Positions 49,704 to 61,515 of a stretch of DNA of 64,000 bases are shown here, piece after piece. Source of the stretch: Heterobilharzia americana (lineage: Eukaryota; Platyhelminthes; Trematoda; Strigeidida; Schistosomatidae); the NCBI GenBank assembly GCA_944470555.2, contig OX104134.1, positions 102,356,701-102,420,700 of the forward strand, written 5' to 3'. Position 1 is the stretch's first letter; the number at the start of each line of letters is the position of its first letter. The notes below the pieces were generated by a model. The model was not told the DNA's origin and made no database searches. It saw only the letters and a list, made by a program, of their open reading frames with translations. Both the position numbers and the translations under genes were made by a program.

Positions 49704-50334
49704 CTATTCAACATCAGTTGTTCAGTGAAGAAAACAAGCACTTTAGTTGCATGAAATAAGATACTGATCATTATGCATTGTCTGACATCATTCATAAGAA
49801 CAAATTTCTATGGTCGTCCGAATCTGCGTGATTTAAGAATCTGGTAGATAATTGTGTCATGCTGGAACTGGTACATGCTACACATATTGGCTCAGTCAAG
49901 ATAGATAGCCTGATTGGCTTTAATGACCGCATGAAAAGAAGTGAACTAAGATGAACCAAACTACTGAGTTGTGTTGATTGGAAACTCCCAACATCTATGG
50001 GCGTTTACAGACTTAAGAGTGGAACATAGTTTCAGTGCCTGTTGTAAAGAAGAATACTGTCACGTAATTTTCCATAAATATAGAATTCATCATTCCGATT
50101 TTATGAGGTATCTTTTACGAAGCTTAAGTTAATCACATTATCAGACTAGCAATAAAAAGGTATAATTTTAATTTGCGCTGGATTCATTTTCATGTTTCCA
50201 AGTTAGTGTTACCAAATCAAATAGAATAAGACTGAGTGGAGTCAGTCAGAAAGTTTAACATTGAACTTATATGAACTAAAGTTAGGCCTATTTTACTTTT
50301 TGAATCATATTCTTTTTGTTACTGGGGGATAAAT
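49044..50334. other. No recognisable gene; contains a (TA)n tract
   Basis: AT-rich except for the microsatellite at 49653-49700. No open frame or recurrent repeat was recognised. Confidence 0.45.
49653..49700. repeat. (AT)24 microsatellite
   Basis: Uninterrupted AT repeat, about 1.1 kb before LINE copy E. Confidence 0.95.
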
Positions 50335-50395
50335 GGGGGTGGAATGAATCAGAGAGTTATGGGTTTCTAGCCGGGTCTTCTACCAACTGAGCCAC
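50335..50395 (-). repeat. tRNA-like fragment
   Basis: On the minus strand: CTCGTGGCTCAGTTGGTAGA (A-box-like, ending near 50394), then ACCCGGCTAGAAACCC and a very weak B box. It resembles the tRNA-like part of 7958-8255 (TAGCTCAGTTGGTAGAGC). It does not fold as a complete tRNA. Confidence 0.45.
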
Positions 50396-50807
50396 GAGTT
50401 TTTTGCCTTGCACTATTGTGTCAAAGACAAGTAATCATATCGTGAACACCTTGAATGACGTAAAATAACTTCAAGTAAATAGATTTACCACATTAGACCA
50501 GTCATTACTTAATAGGGCTGCTTCTGTTTACAGCTTCTGTCCTTCTGCTGCTGCAAATATTTATGACTTAAAAACGCCCCACCACCTTCGCAGTCTGAAA
50601 TTATCTTTCCAAATGGTTCACAATCATAACTCACAAAGTATATGTATGAACATAATGTCCCCTCTTTATCTTCAATGGTTTGGGATTCTATTTATTCCCG
50701 ATAAGGTGAGCCGGAGTAATACACTTGGTATTTACGAGTAACAAACAAATTCCTGCATCATCTATGGCCACCGGGAGTCACTTCAGTAGGCTGTATTTTC
50801 CTAGAAC
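50396..50807. other. No recognisable feature
   Basis: Short spacer leading into LINE copy E. The open frame starting at 50725 runs into the LINE out of its own frame. Confidence 0.45.
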
Positions 50808-51910
50808 TATCTGCTGTGGAAACTGCTTCAACACTACGAAATATCAGAAACATTTATCAGCCTCATTCAAAAATTATATGAAGACGCCTCATGCCAAGTC
50901 GTTCACAATGGGAAGCTCACTGATGCTTTTAAAGTGAAGACAGGAGTGAAACAAGGTTGCCTACTATCACCCATGATATTCCTGATTGTGGTCGACTGGA
51001 TCATGCAACAAACAGTGAGGAGCGAGAAGAGTTGGATGCGCTGGACTGCAGAAAAGAACCTAGAAGACTTGGATTTCGCCGATGATTTGTGTCTAATGTC
51101 ACACATACTTGAAGATCTACAGGCGAAAACTAACAAGTTGACAGAATAGGCAGGGTAGGGCAGCGAAGAATTCAAGTGAATATGGAGAAGACAGAGGTGG
51201 TGAAAATACCCAACCAGCTCCACCAACAACAGTAACAAGCTCCAGTCACCATCAACGGAAGAAATCTAAAGGAAATAGGCTCATTCATTTATCTAGGCAG
51301 AACTGTTTCAACTACAGGCGGCGGTGGCACAGGCGAGGACGTCAAAGTCAGTCAGGATCAGAAAAACAGCAAGATAAGCGTTCATTAGCCTGAAACCAGT
51401 GTGGAGATCTACTGCACTCCTCTCAGCATGTGGAACAAGATCCGGATTTCCAACACCAATGTCTAGTCAGTGCTCGTGTATGGTTGAGAGACTTGGCGCC
51501 TTACGAAAGGCATTTCCAACAAACTACAGACATTCATCAACAACTGCCGCCTACGCTGGCTCCTTACTGAAGATCAGAAGGCGAGAATAACAAGAATGAG
51601 CAAGAAGGAACTCTGGCTGGCTGGCTGGCTGGTAACGAACCAACCAAGAACCTATCACTCAACAAATATGCGTTGGAAGGAAGTGGAGATGGATTGAGCA
51701 CACACTGAGAAAGCCCTCGAGTGGAATTCAGATGGGAAGTGACGAGTTGGACGTCCGTGGTGAGGGTGACCTGGAGGAGGTGGTGTGAGGAGGAAATGAG
51801 AGGTTGTGGGCTGTCGTGGAGCCAGGTTGAAAAGATTTCAGAGAAGAGAGTTCATAGGAGATGTGCTAGTGAAGCCCTATTTTCCATTAGGAACCCAAAG
51901 GACTAATAAT
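50808..51910 (+). mobile_element. RTE-like LINE family 2, copy E (young subfamily)
   Basis: Begins in the reverse transcriptase frame at LWKLLQHYEISETFISL and continues as KVKTGVKQGCLLSPMIF and FLIVVDWIMQQTVRSEKS, with catalytic box DLDFADD intact (about 51069-51089), then SHILEDLQAKTNKLTE and a stop at 51147-51149. Downstream the frame is broken, but the last part (WCEEEMRGCGLSWSQVEK, ending at 51906 after RNPKD) is the natural C-terminus. A deletion of about 30 bases near 51711 removes the block that in copy C encodes TGDITRQAS. The stretch 51422-51907 is almost identical to copy F. 5'-truncated. Confidence 0.92.
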
Positions 51911-54900
51911 ATATAATATAATATATGCTGTGATAATCACTCTGATTTGCCTATCGGATTACTAGTAAGGCATCGATACCTAAACCAGTATATCCCAGTC
52001 GTGTAATAGAAATACTTTACTCAAATCATGCAATATCTATCTATATCATGCTTCAGTGGTGTGTGAATAATCAGGATATTTCCTTCTAAAGTTCCCCCAA
52101 GACTTGAATTTAGCATTTCATCATGTTTCATGTATCAGTATTCTATTATTGACATTCTTCCAAATAATGCTACCTAACTATTTAGTCGGATGATAAACAA
52201 GTTTTAACAGGGGACATCAATCGACAGTGTAGATCTATTCAAATATACCATACTTAGGGTTTGATATATCTTTTAGTATTGCAACTGTATCCGAGATTAC
52301 GCAAAAACTAGGTGACCTTAACAAAAAATGCCAACCTATCAAAGTATATGTAATTTGCGGTAACTGCCCTTAAGATGGGTTGGTTTTTATTACAGTAGGG
52401 TATAATAACATCTCCGTGATCAGTGAATAATAAATTGAAATGTTATTACAAATCTTTCCAAGATAACGTTGTTGTAATACTGGGTTGCTTGATGTTTTAA
52501 AGTAGATAATGGCAGTATTTCTGCATCAACCTACATATTTATGCACAAATACACACATTTGATTGTATCTCATTCATAGAAAACTACTAAAGTACATAAG
52601 TATATATACAGGCAATAAATGAAGAAAGGGATAAATAAACGAAAATTACTATGTATTCATTGTTATTTACTAAATTTCTTCTATCTATACAACGAAATCG
52701 AAAAGGGAATAGCACAAAATGTGAAAGTTGTCCACAAATAGGTTTTTCTTTCCAATAAAAAGTGTACTTGTGGTATTTTTGTTTATCTTATGAAAATATG
52801 AAAGACGTGAATAATTATGCAGAAACAAATGATCAGAGACCATTTAAACTTTCTTAACCTATCGATAAGATGCATAAACCTGAATCGTTGCTAGCACTGT
52901 CCCTATAATGGTTAATTCGGGTTTCAATTAGTCACTGAATAGTGACCAATAGAGTTGTCAGATTACTAGTTCAGATCGATTTCTCTCAACTCGTTATAAT
53001 GAACTAAGCAACACAACATTTTGTTAGGTAGATTCAAAGTGACAACTACCTTTAAATAAATGTTGAACACGTATCTTGCAGCTGATGTTGGAGAGCGGTT
53101 TCGTCGAGGGAGATTGATTGGTTAGCGTTCTACTCTGTAAGAAGACTGGTATCTTGAAAGAAACAGCGAACAAACAGACTATTCACCAAGCATCTCCGGA
53201 CACCATATGGGACTACGTGGACTCTGACCCTCTTTTCTACCTAAGGTATCTCATCTCTTCAGATAAGCATTATTGTTGAAGAATAATATCCCAAAACGTT
53301 TATCTCTAAATTCCTTCTAGCTTTACCTCTAGCTTCATTATCAAATAGCAGCGGGTAGTCATTGAAATTTGTATGGCCTGATGATGACTTTATACATATC
53401 ATCTACCTATCAGAATCTGCGACAATATCACTATTATTTTGTAAGTTATTCAGTAGCCTAAACTTATCACTTGTACAAGAATAAAATTCTTAATATAGGC
53501 AGATAGTTTTCACATGAGCATAACTTGTTTAACACTGAATATACCAGTCGTCAAGCGTTGAGTAATTAATAGTGATAATGTTGAGAAATTCTTTAGCAAT
53601 TGGATAGGGAAAACAAATCCTACCATTTTCATTGATGAACTAGTCAGTTTTAAATACACCATAAGCATTCCTTGGATGTGGCCTAATGGCAGAACCCTAC
53701 ACGTTTTGGCATTCATTTAGCCATTTCTCTTCTTTTGTATTAGAAATTTACGAGATACAGCTGTATACGTTTTTAAACCACTTATTATTATGTTATCAGC
53801 TCCATTTATAGCTATAGCAAACAGATGAATTGTTGATTTACAAACAGAATAGTCATAACTTCATGACAAGCTGTTGGATGGCATAACAATAAGAATACAA
53901 GATGTGCCAAGGATAAAAATTGGTTTAAGGAAATATAAGTATAAGCTGCAAATTTCGATAAATCTGGAAACTGGAAGCAACAAATGACCGAAGACGGTAC
54001 TCCTGGATGGAAAGTGTAATAACCACGACACACCATGACTTGACTCTAGATGAAAGCTTGAAGCAACAGACTGAAACCAGTGGTTGAATGGTAAACTACT
54101 CGCTGTGAAATATGAAGGTCTTGTGAACGAATGAAGATTCTACCATCATAACAAAACACCTAAATAATGTCGCACTATTTATCACTATTTCTTTTCATAA
54201 AATAATAATGGTAATCATTTTTGATGAATGATTCTCGGTATCCTTTCAAATCCCTAACATAATATCAAAAGAATATCAGTTGTTTTTACTGGTTCTCAAA
54301 ATTAGTCAGAAAGTGGGTAAAATCATAGTAAATGAATGCAGCGGAAACACTTCAGTTGATTGGATTACTAATACGTGGTTTCGAAAATACTCCTTATGAG
54401 GTATGACTGGTTATCAAATATTCGAGAACCAAAGTACACTGCGAGAGCATATTGTGTACATCCTTCAATGGTCGGCATTATGTGCCTTATTATTTTATCA
54501 AGCGAAACCTCACCCATCGCTAATTCACTCTTTACCTACTTGAATAAATCTCTCGCATCCAGTCAAATGAGTATGTGGGAATCCTAACTCAATAGTTAAC
54601 TGTTAATGGAAAAGAATTTGATTTTCAGCCCCCCTTTCTATCTCACTCTTCTTCCTTTATTTCCTAACGCTTTACCAGACATTTCACCCATATGGAAACC
54701 ACAGAAACTTATTTCTCACTTTTAATGTTTAGCCAATAAAAGACACTGAACCTTCGGTTCGAAATTATTCTAGTAATAACGCTCTTTGCTATCTAGTAAG
54801 CAATTTTCCATTTCACCGAGTCCTTAAGTGTGAAGCGAAAGTCAGACAGTGCTCCTATGCGTCCACTGCAATCTCATAGGAACTATTCTTAGAAGCATCA

Positions 54901-55630
54901 TTAGTCAGAATCTATTCGCATACACTCATAGAGATACTAATACATATAGTTTAGCTGCTAGCTAACATGAAGAGTTCACTTAACATCACACAAATCGAAA
55001 TCATTTTGGTGATCAGGGTTGTTAACAATATCACTAAATACAACATACAACTTTAGTGATAAAGAATAAATTGAATAACAAGAAAGTTATAGACGACATT
55101 TCATTGCCTCTACCAACAGTGATGTAAACTAAGATCTAAACTAAAAAGGTGCAGTAATTCCCCATCTTAAAAACTGAAAAACTGGAGAATACCTCGGATA
55201 AATTAAGATAGGCATATCTTGCAAGCCTAATGCAACTTCACGTACCAATTCATTTATTTAAAAGTAAGCGTCGATTGAGAAACGTATAAATGTACTGAGC
55301 TAGTCGCCTTCATGAAATTCCTAAAGTCTTACCAATATTACAATCCTGCAACAGAAAGTAGTTGACTCCGAGAAATCTTTCCTAATGCTGTATTGTATTT
55401 TCGACAGTAATAATAATAACAATAGTAATAATAAGGATTATTATTATTGTTATTATTTTGACAGAGAGAAACGGTGAATGACACTTTAATCACTCTTGGA
55501 AGCATCTTACATAGTTGAACATGTTGAACAAATATATGTGTGTAAGATGATAAAATGTGGTATCAGGAAATCAGCATTCAGGCCTTTCTTCTCCTTTTGT
55601 CACATGCTTTTTCTTTTTAAAGTCTAATCA
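51911..55630. other. No recognisable gene
   Basis: AT-rich. Two very weak tRNA-like places were seen: near 53110-53160 (TTGATTGGTTAGCGTTC then GGTATCTTGAAAG) and near 54075-54130 (TGGTTGAATGGTAAACTACTC then GGTCTTGTGAACGAATG). Both may be old SINE heads. An inverted pair of (AAT)n-like runs lies at 55408-55458. Confidence 0.4.
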
Positions 55631-55640
55631 TATAAAATAA
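55631..55640 (+). promoter_or_regulatory. Possible TATA box
   Basis: TATAAAATAA about 85 bases before the candidate start at 55724. In such AT-rich sequence this word is expected often by chance. Confidence 0.15.
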
Positions 55641-55723
55641 GGCTTGCTTTCCGTCTCTAGAGAAAAGGAGTATTGTTACACTACTACATGGTTCATTATG
55701 AGTGACATTCTACTTGAAAAGTC

Positions 55724-55798
55724 ATGTGGTCATGTTCACCAGTGTTCTTAGGAATAGTGTTAGTATGTATGTGCACATGTGTGGACTATAAAGAACAA
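55724..55798 (+). CDS. Candidate signal-peptide first exon, product unknown
   Basis: The ATG at 55724 opens 25 codons reading MWSCSPVFLGIVLVCMCTCV then DYKEQ: a short start, a hydrophobic core and a polar end, as in a cleaved signal peptide. GTAAAT follows directly (donor at 55799), so the candidate exon is 75 bases, phase 0. Schistosomes have micro-exon genes whose first exon encodes just a signal peptide, followed by small exons of a length divisible by three. This could be one, but I found no following exon. The frame stays open to 55969 if unspliced. Confidence 0.22.
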
Positions 55799-57284
55799 GT
55801 AAATCTGTATGGTAATATTCACTTTTTTATTTCACTTCTTTTTTTATTTGAAGGGGTTGTTCTCTTTCATTTATTAGAAAACGTGACAATTTTCGCGCAG
55901 ATGAATGTCTTCCAAAAGACACCAGACTGTAAATTCGATCAGTTCGAACCTTCTTTTTTCATAGTATGAGCATACATGTTCAGTCATCTGATTATTGCAT
56001 TGATTTTCCTCTTCATATTATTTATTTGACTGTAATCATTAGTCATATCCCTTCAGTTTCACTGAAGGGTTTTGTTTTATGTCACACCTGCTCGTTGAAA
56101 CTTTTACCTGATGAAAGCGCACCATTTGCCAAACTAAGCGACATCTCATTGAATGCACTCTGTCACAGAGCCGAAATTTTATTTCTACATTATTTTAATT
56201 ATATTATTCTTGTTATTTAAGGTGTTTTGAGAACGACAGTACATAGCGCTTTCTCGCACAACTATTTTAATGATAATAATAATACCCACCGTATTCAAGG
56301 AGTTCACACAGAAGTGATTGAAGTATGATAGGCAAACAAAGTTCAGTATTCCCATTTTCTAAATTCATTGCGCACAGAGACTGTGGTTGCAGACGATTCA
56401 AGAAAATATCAAGGAAAACCTAGATCTAGATGTTTTCTAAGACTTATAAGGGGTACTGCTTGTATCACTACTACGTAACGCCTGACCAACCCTACTTAAC
56501 TCGATGTAGTGTAGTACCTGCTCAGTCAGTACCTTACATAACGTGTAAGTACTGATAACAAGACAAAAATCAAAAGGACTGGTATTCAGAAATTGATTAA
56601 AAAGAGGAGTATATTTGATTAGATTAAATGTGATAGTAATTATTCGGGGTAAAGTTTCTCCAACTTATCTGGCTCGTATGGTTGAACTAGGGACTCTGAG
56701 GATATGTGTGTTAACCAGCACAGTGGGAGCGCGAAATGGCGTCGAAACCTGCTGTGATGCATCCACGTTAAAACAAAACTTAAAACATCTTAAGCATCCG
56801 GAGGCAAACTGGAGATTTATTTAGTTAATAATTAGTCAATTCAGTCTATTCTATTTATTTTAACCCTAATTGCATTTTGGTGCCAGGAAGGTGCTCTATA
56901 GACTCATCATCGTGGGATATTTACGAAATTAAAGGTGCTGATTCGGCTTAGAAAACTCAAACCTAAGTGTGCGGTGTTTCTCAACCTGATTTTTTCAAAA
57001 TACTAAAGGGTTTGAGTCAATATTTCATTGGTATATTTGCTCGCAAAATGTTATTCTTTTTTCACTACGGCTAGTAACATGTTATCTTTCTTACCTAAAC
57101 GTTAGAATACTAGTATCTATTTAAAATCATTAAGATACTGAATAAGTTCCAGCAACAGACTATTTCGGTTTTGATATACTGTGAATTCACTCACACGAAA
57201 TATCTCTTAGTACATTGATTTCAAAAGAAATCAGTAAAACTTGGTATGTTAAGTTAAAAAACCATAGGTGATTCAGAAAGAGAG
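55799..57284. other. No recognisable feature
   Basis: AT-rich. Open stretches 55966-56220 and 56615-56824 show no domain. Confidence 0.4.
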
Positions 57285-57450
57285 TTCAGTTCAGTGGTAG
57301 AGCTATCGATAGCAGGCTGAAAGGCCTGGGGTCAAAACTCGGGTGCCCCATTACTTTGCCACTCATACAAACACCCACGACCAGTTGAAACAAAGTCCTT
57401 TTGACTAGATTTTACAGGTGCATGTGAAAATCCGCTTTCAGTCCTTCATG
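57285..57450 (+). mobile_element. tRNA-like SINE remnant
   Basis: A-box-like GTTCAGTGGTAGAGC (from about 57292), then GGCTGAAAGGCC and B-box-like GGGGTCAAAACTC (about 57330). The segment resembles a tRNA head followed by a unique tail. There is no hammerhead core. It does not match the other tRNA-like repeats well. Confidence 0.5.
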
Positions 57451-57872
57451 ACGGACAGGAATTTTGTAATGCATAAAACTGATTCCACTCAGATAGTGAA
57501 TCAAATGTTGACAGTTCACATCATGGATTTATAAAGACACTCACATGAATAGTCTTTTTTGATTAAATTTCAGCGAATGTGAACTTCATATAATAAGTTT
57601 GTTTCATTTGAGTTGACCTTATGTGAAAATAAGATCAGAAGTAATTTGTCAAAGTTATGAAAGCCATTGTTTCTACATGCCTTACATAATCATTGGTGCA
57701 TGCTTAATCTGTAAACAAGTTCAAATTATTCTTTAGATAAGACGAAAAGTTAATTTACTACCACACCCCATTTCAAATGTTGACTAACGTGAAATTCAAT
57801 TTTAATTACTTCATGTATATACATACATATACGTATACATACATATAGCTATATATTCATACAACTTCTTCA
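57451..57872. other. Spacer with a TA/CA-rich stretch before LINE copy F
   Basis: From about 57815 to 57862 the sequence alternates TATA, CATA and CGTA units. The word ATACATACATA (57835-57845) recurs after LINE copy F at 58382-58392. Confidence 0.6.
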
Positions 57873-58358
57873 CTCAGCATGTGGAACAAGATCCGGATTT
57901 CCAACACCAATGTCTAGTCAGTGCTCGTGTATGGTTGAGAGACTTGGCGCCTTACGAAAGGCATTTCCAACAAACTACAGACATTCATCAACAACTGCCG
58001 CCTATGCTGGCTCCTTACTGAAGATCAGAAGGCGAGAATAACAAGAATGAGCAAGAAGGAACTCTGGCTGGCTGGCTGGCTGGTAACGAACCAACCAAGA
58101 ACCTATCACTCAACAAATATGCGTTGGAAGGAAGTGGAGATGGATTGAGCACACACTGAGAAAGCCCTCGAGTGGAATTCAGATGGGAAGTGACGAGTTG
58201 GACGTCCGTGGTGAGGGTGACCTGGAGGAGGTGGTGTGAGGAGGAAATGAGAGGTTGTGGGCTGTCGTGGAGCCAGGTTGAAAAGATTTCAGAGAAGAGA
58301 GTTCATAGGAGATGTGCTAGTGAAGCCCTATTTTCCATTAGGAACCCAAAGGACTAAT
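57873..58358 (+). mobile_element. RTE-like LINE family 2, copy F (near-identical to copy E)
   Basis: 486 bases that match 51422-51907 of copy E with one difference that I could find (C in ACGCTGG of E is T in ATGCTGG of F). It has the same (TGGC)4TGGT stretch and the same ~30-base deletion. It encodes the same 61-codon C-terminal piece (58172-58357, including EEEMRGCGLSWSQVEK). It is shorter at the 5' end than E and sits in a different (TA/CA)-rich stretch, so a separate young insertion is more likely than a local duplication. ATACATACATA on both sides may be a target-site duplication. Confidence 0.92.
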
Positions 58359-60589
58359 AATAATGATAATAATATACATGCATACATACATAATGAAAAT
58401 ATAGTCAACCTTTGCAGAATTTGTCATCAGTTATCTCACTTTATTTTCGATAGCTGTACAGCTGAGATTTTATACTGTGATAAAAATCATGACTATACAA
58501 TTAAGCGACAGGGTTGTGATTCTCATAAGGACTAAATTTATTTGGTGTTTTAGTTAGATTTTATAAATATTGATTAGCCCTACTAAGTACCTGAAAATGT
58601 ATAGCTCTAAAAACATTTAGCCTCTCTGCATGAAGTATAACTCTACTGCGATACTATAGAAGCCAGAAATTTCGCCTTAGTTGTGTTTCAGTCATTACCG
58701 CTTTTACTGCTAATTCCGTTCTTATGGCTTTTAATAAACTTATGAGTACACTACTGAGAACATTTATTGAGCAGTAGCGTTTTATTTCTGTGCGCAAGTC
58801 ATTAGACTCACAAACCAAGTGTCTAGCTCTACCATTAAATCATTTTTCTAAACCTGGTAGAACTGATTTTGAGTGTGATGACATTAGTTCTGATGGAACA
58901 TACTGGTTGGCCTTAAACATAAGTACTGAGACCAGATTTTCTTTGTCTAAGTAGGTTTTCCAACCTAGGAAATTGAGTTTCTTCGTCTTCCAATCCATAA
59001 ATAGATTCGATCTCATCTAATGCTGTTTGAGTTGATTCAAAAAATAATGGTTTTGTTAAGACTCAAATAGAGTAAGTGTTGTCCAAATATCCTTATCATG
59101 TCCCTGTCATAAAACATAGAATGGTTCAGAGTAACGGTCTTAAAGGCTAGAGTATTTCAATCGAAAGTGAAACTAATTAACATCTATGTTAATCAAATTA
59201 GCATCCAGCTGGCTTAACAGAATTAACGTTATTATCATTCTAAATTTGGACCGAATTTGATTACTGTCGAAACCACAGAATTTCAAGTGATGGACATGTG
59301 AAGAAGAGGTAACACAAGTTGTATGATTATACTAGTATGATTACGAGCAATCACTTTTTCTTGAAATACCATCCAAGGTTTTCGACTATTTCACTGTTAC
59401 TTCGAATAGGCAAATCTCATATAAAATGACATTCTACCACAGTATCTAAGCTGCTTTTTTCGTAGCTGCATGTGCTTTAGTGGATACATATCACTCCACA
59501 ACGGGATCTACTCTGTTTCATTAAAATTGTTTTTATATTGTGAAATCCATGAAGTATTTTAGTTGCAGTTCATACGACTAATATTTCAGACTTGTTTACT
59601 ACGATTGATCACCGTTTAGTTGACAGGTAATGGTAATATAGTTTTAAGTAACATTCAGTTCCTGCTGTCACTAAAAACATGAACTGGATAACTGAAAAAG
59701 CTATCAGGAGCGAAAATAGATTGTATGAAGAGCGTTACTTTTTGAACGATACCTTCGTCAGTCACTTCTGTCTATCAGGTATTTCATATTAATATCGCCC
59801 CTTGAAACGGTTGTAAATCTTGAATTTAAACTGTAGGAGCGATACATACTGTAATGTTGTTTTTATGTATATAATGAAGATTGAGTATTCCTTAGGTAGG
59901 AGAACATAAATAACGGTCACTGCATAGTTTAATTACTCATCAGCTTAAGATAATTATTTGTTAATTGCATTACGTGAACTTCTTAAGTATATCATGCCGA
60001 AAATGAACCTAGATATAGGTTTACTTCGGTTATCATTTAGAAATGGGTGAGAAGTGATAAACTAATGTTTCTTAAAATAAATGCTTACTTCACTGGTGTG
60101 AGTATTGTTTTATTGAGACGGCAACATTAAACTTTGTGTCTATCAGATTATTTTCAGTTGGATACATTTGTTGAGATGTACTACTGATTATGACTAGTCA
60201 ATAGCATTGATCAGTTTTAGTAAAATTAGGGGAGATAAATATCTAGAAAATGGATCTAAGTGGATAGAATGAACACTGAACTACTCTGAATAATTTTCAA
60301 AGTAGATATCATTTATTATACTTCAAATGGAATGTAGGCAATATATGTGGATATTAGTCAAATTCTTTCTCGATTTCAGCATGAATAAACCATTCCAAAT
60401 ACTAAACTGACTTAAGTTATCACCATATTATTCTCACTTTATAACCTGGATAATATTAGATAACCTTCACATCAAAGGTTTACTTACTGTTCACGTTTTC
60501 ATTGACTTGCTATTAGCAATGTTATTCTGATACCGCTAATGTCAAATAATTAGTAGTAGTAAGACTAAAAAGATTAATCAACTTGACTG
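58359..60589. other. No recognisable feature
   Basis: AT-rich. The open frame 58257-58535 starts inside LINE copy F in a frame other than that of its protein. Nothing else is recognised. Confidence 0.4.
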
Positions 60590-60661
60590 TGACTAGTAGT
60601 GGAATCCAGGATTCACGTTTTGTCTTATTTGTGACTCGTCAACAAGATGAACCGATAATCC
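60590..60661 (-). mobile_element. SM-alpha-like SINE fragment with hammerhead part
   Basis: On the minus strand: ATCTTGTTGACGAG, TCACAAATAAGA, CAAAACGTGAATC, then CTGGATTCCACTACTAG. It corresponds to the hammerhead and 3' end of SM-alpha: CTGATGAG is TTGACGAG, CGAAAC is CAAAAC and the GTC triplet is ATC. The tRNA-like head is missing. The 3' end GGATTCCACTACTAG is well kept. Confidence 0.75.
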
Positions 60662-61337
60662 ATTGAGTGCTCCTGTTACAAGCATAAACAAATAATAATA
60701 ACAATCGAAATCACACTGATATAACCATAGGAAATGCACTTTTCTCGAAATTTGAAGCAGTAAACGACACTGTATCAACGAATATGCTATAGTGCAAGGA
60801 AACTAGTGTAGTGAAAACCTACTCTACTGAAGTCCATTAAGTTCTAATCTTACTTCACTACACCTTTTTACTATTTTGGATCTTTATTTATAGAAGTGAG
60901 TATGGGAGGTACCAGTTAATTCAATTCAAACTCCTTTTACTAATCTCCAACGTGACGGTCATTTTTGTCCGATCTGAAACATTTTCAGCAGAAGTTAGTG
61001 TTAGTGTTCATACAGAGGAAGTGATTAAGATATCTTATATCAAAGTATGACAATTATTCGTTCGGTGGAGGCAAGTAGTAGAACCTAGAGAGGATGATTC
61101 TTTTGTTTAGGGCTTTGTAGTCTGGTGTTCCTGCACTCTGACGTATCTGCTGTTCTCAGTAATGATCTGACCAAACACTCAGTATTTCTTAACCAGAGGC
61201 AGTATCAACTGGGCGACTCATTCATGAGTGCCGCTTCTTCCTACTCTCCACCTTATCTTTCTAGTTGTTTCTAGAAGACCACTAAAATGGAAATCATGAT
61301 AGCATTAAGGTAAATCTACGATTATGTTCATATACTT
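60662..61337. other. No recognisable feature
   Basis: AT-rich spacer between a SINE and a LINE fragment. No open frame of note was seen. Confidence 0.45.
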
Positions 61338-61515
61338 GCTCCACGGCTGCCCAGAAGCTTTCATTTCTTTCTCACACGATCTCCTCTGTGTCATACTTAA
61401 AAGACGAACCTGTCGTTTCCCCTTTGGGTTCCATTCGACGGCCTGGCACGTGCTACCCCCGAATGGTCTCCCCAGTGTATGCCCAATCCATCTCTACTTT
61501 CTGCTGCATTGGTAA
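61338..61515 (-). mobile_element. RTE-like LINE family 2, copy G (short internal fragment)
   Basis: On the minus strand from 61515: ATGCAGCAGAAAGTAGAGAT, GGATTGGGCATACACTG, then AATGGAACCCAAAGGGGAAA and GAAATGAAAGCTTCTGGG. It matches copies A-C over the region that encodes MDWAYT and the GKRR stretch. It lacks the family's real 3' end and is the smallest and one of the most decayed copies in the window. Confidence 0.8.

Noticed and set aside
53100..53170. tRNA-like A and B boxes
   Set aside because: Only weak similarity (TTGATTGGTTAGCG and GGTATCTTGAAAG). No body of a known SINE follows.
54070..54135. tRNA-derived SINE head
   Set aside because: The A-box-like part is fair but the B box (GGTCTTGTGAACG) is poor, and no hammerhead or family tail follows.
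55408..55458. Regulatory hairpin from inverted AAT/ATT runs
   Set aside because: Such pairs of simple repeats are expected by chance at this base composition, and nothing is nearby for it to regulate.
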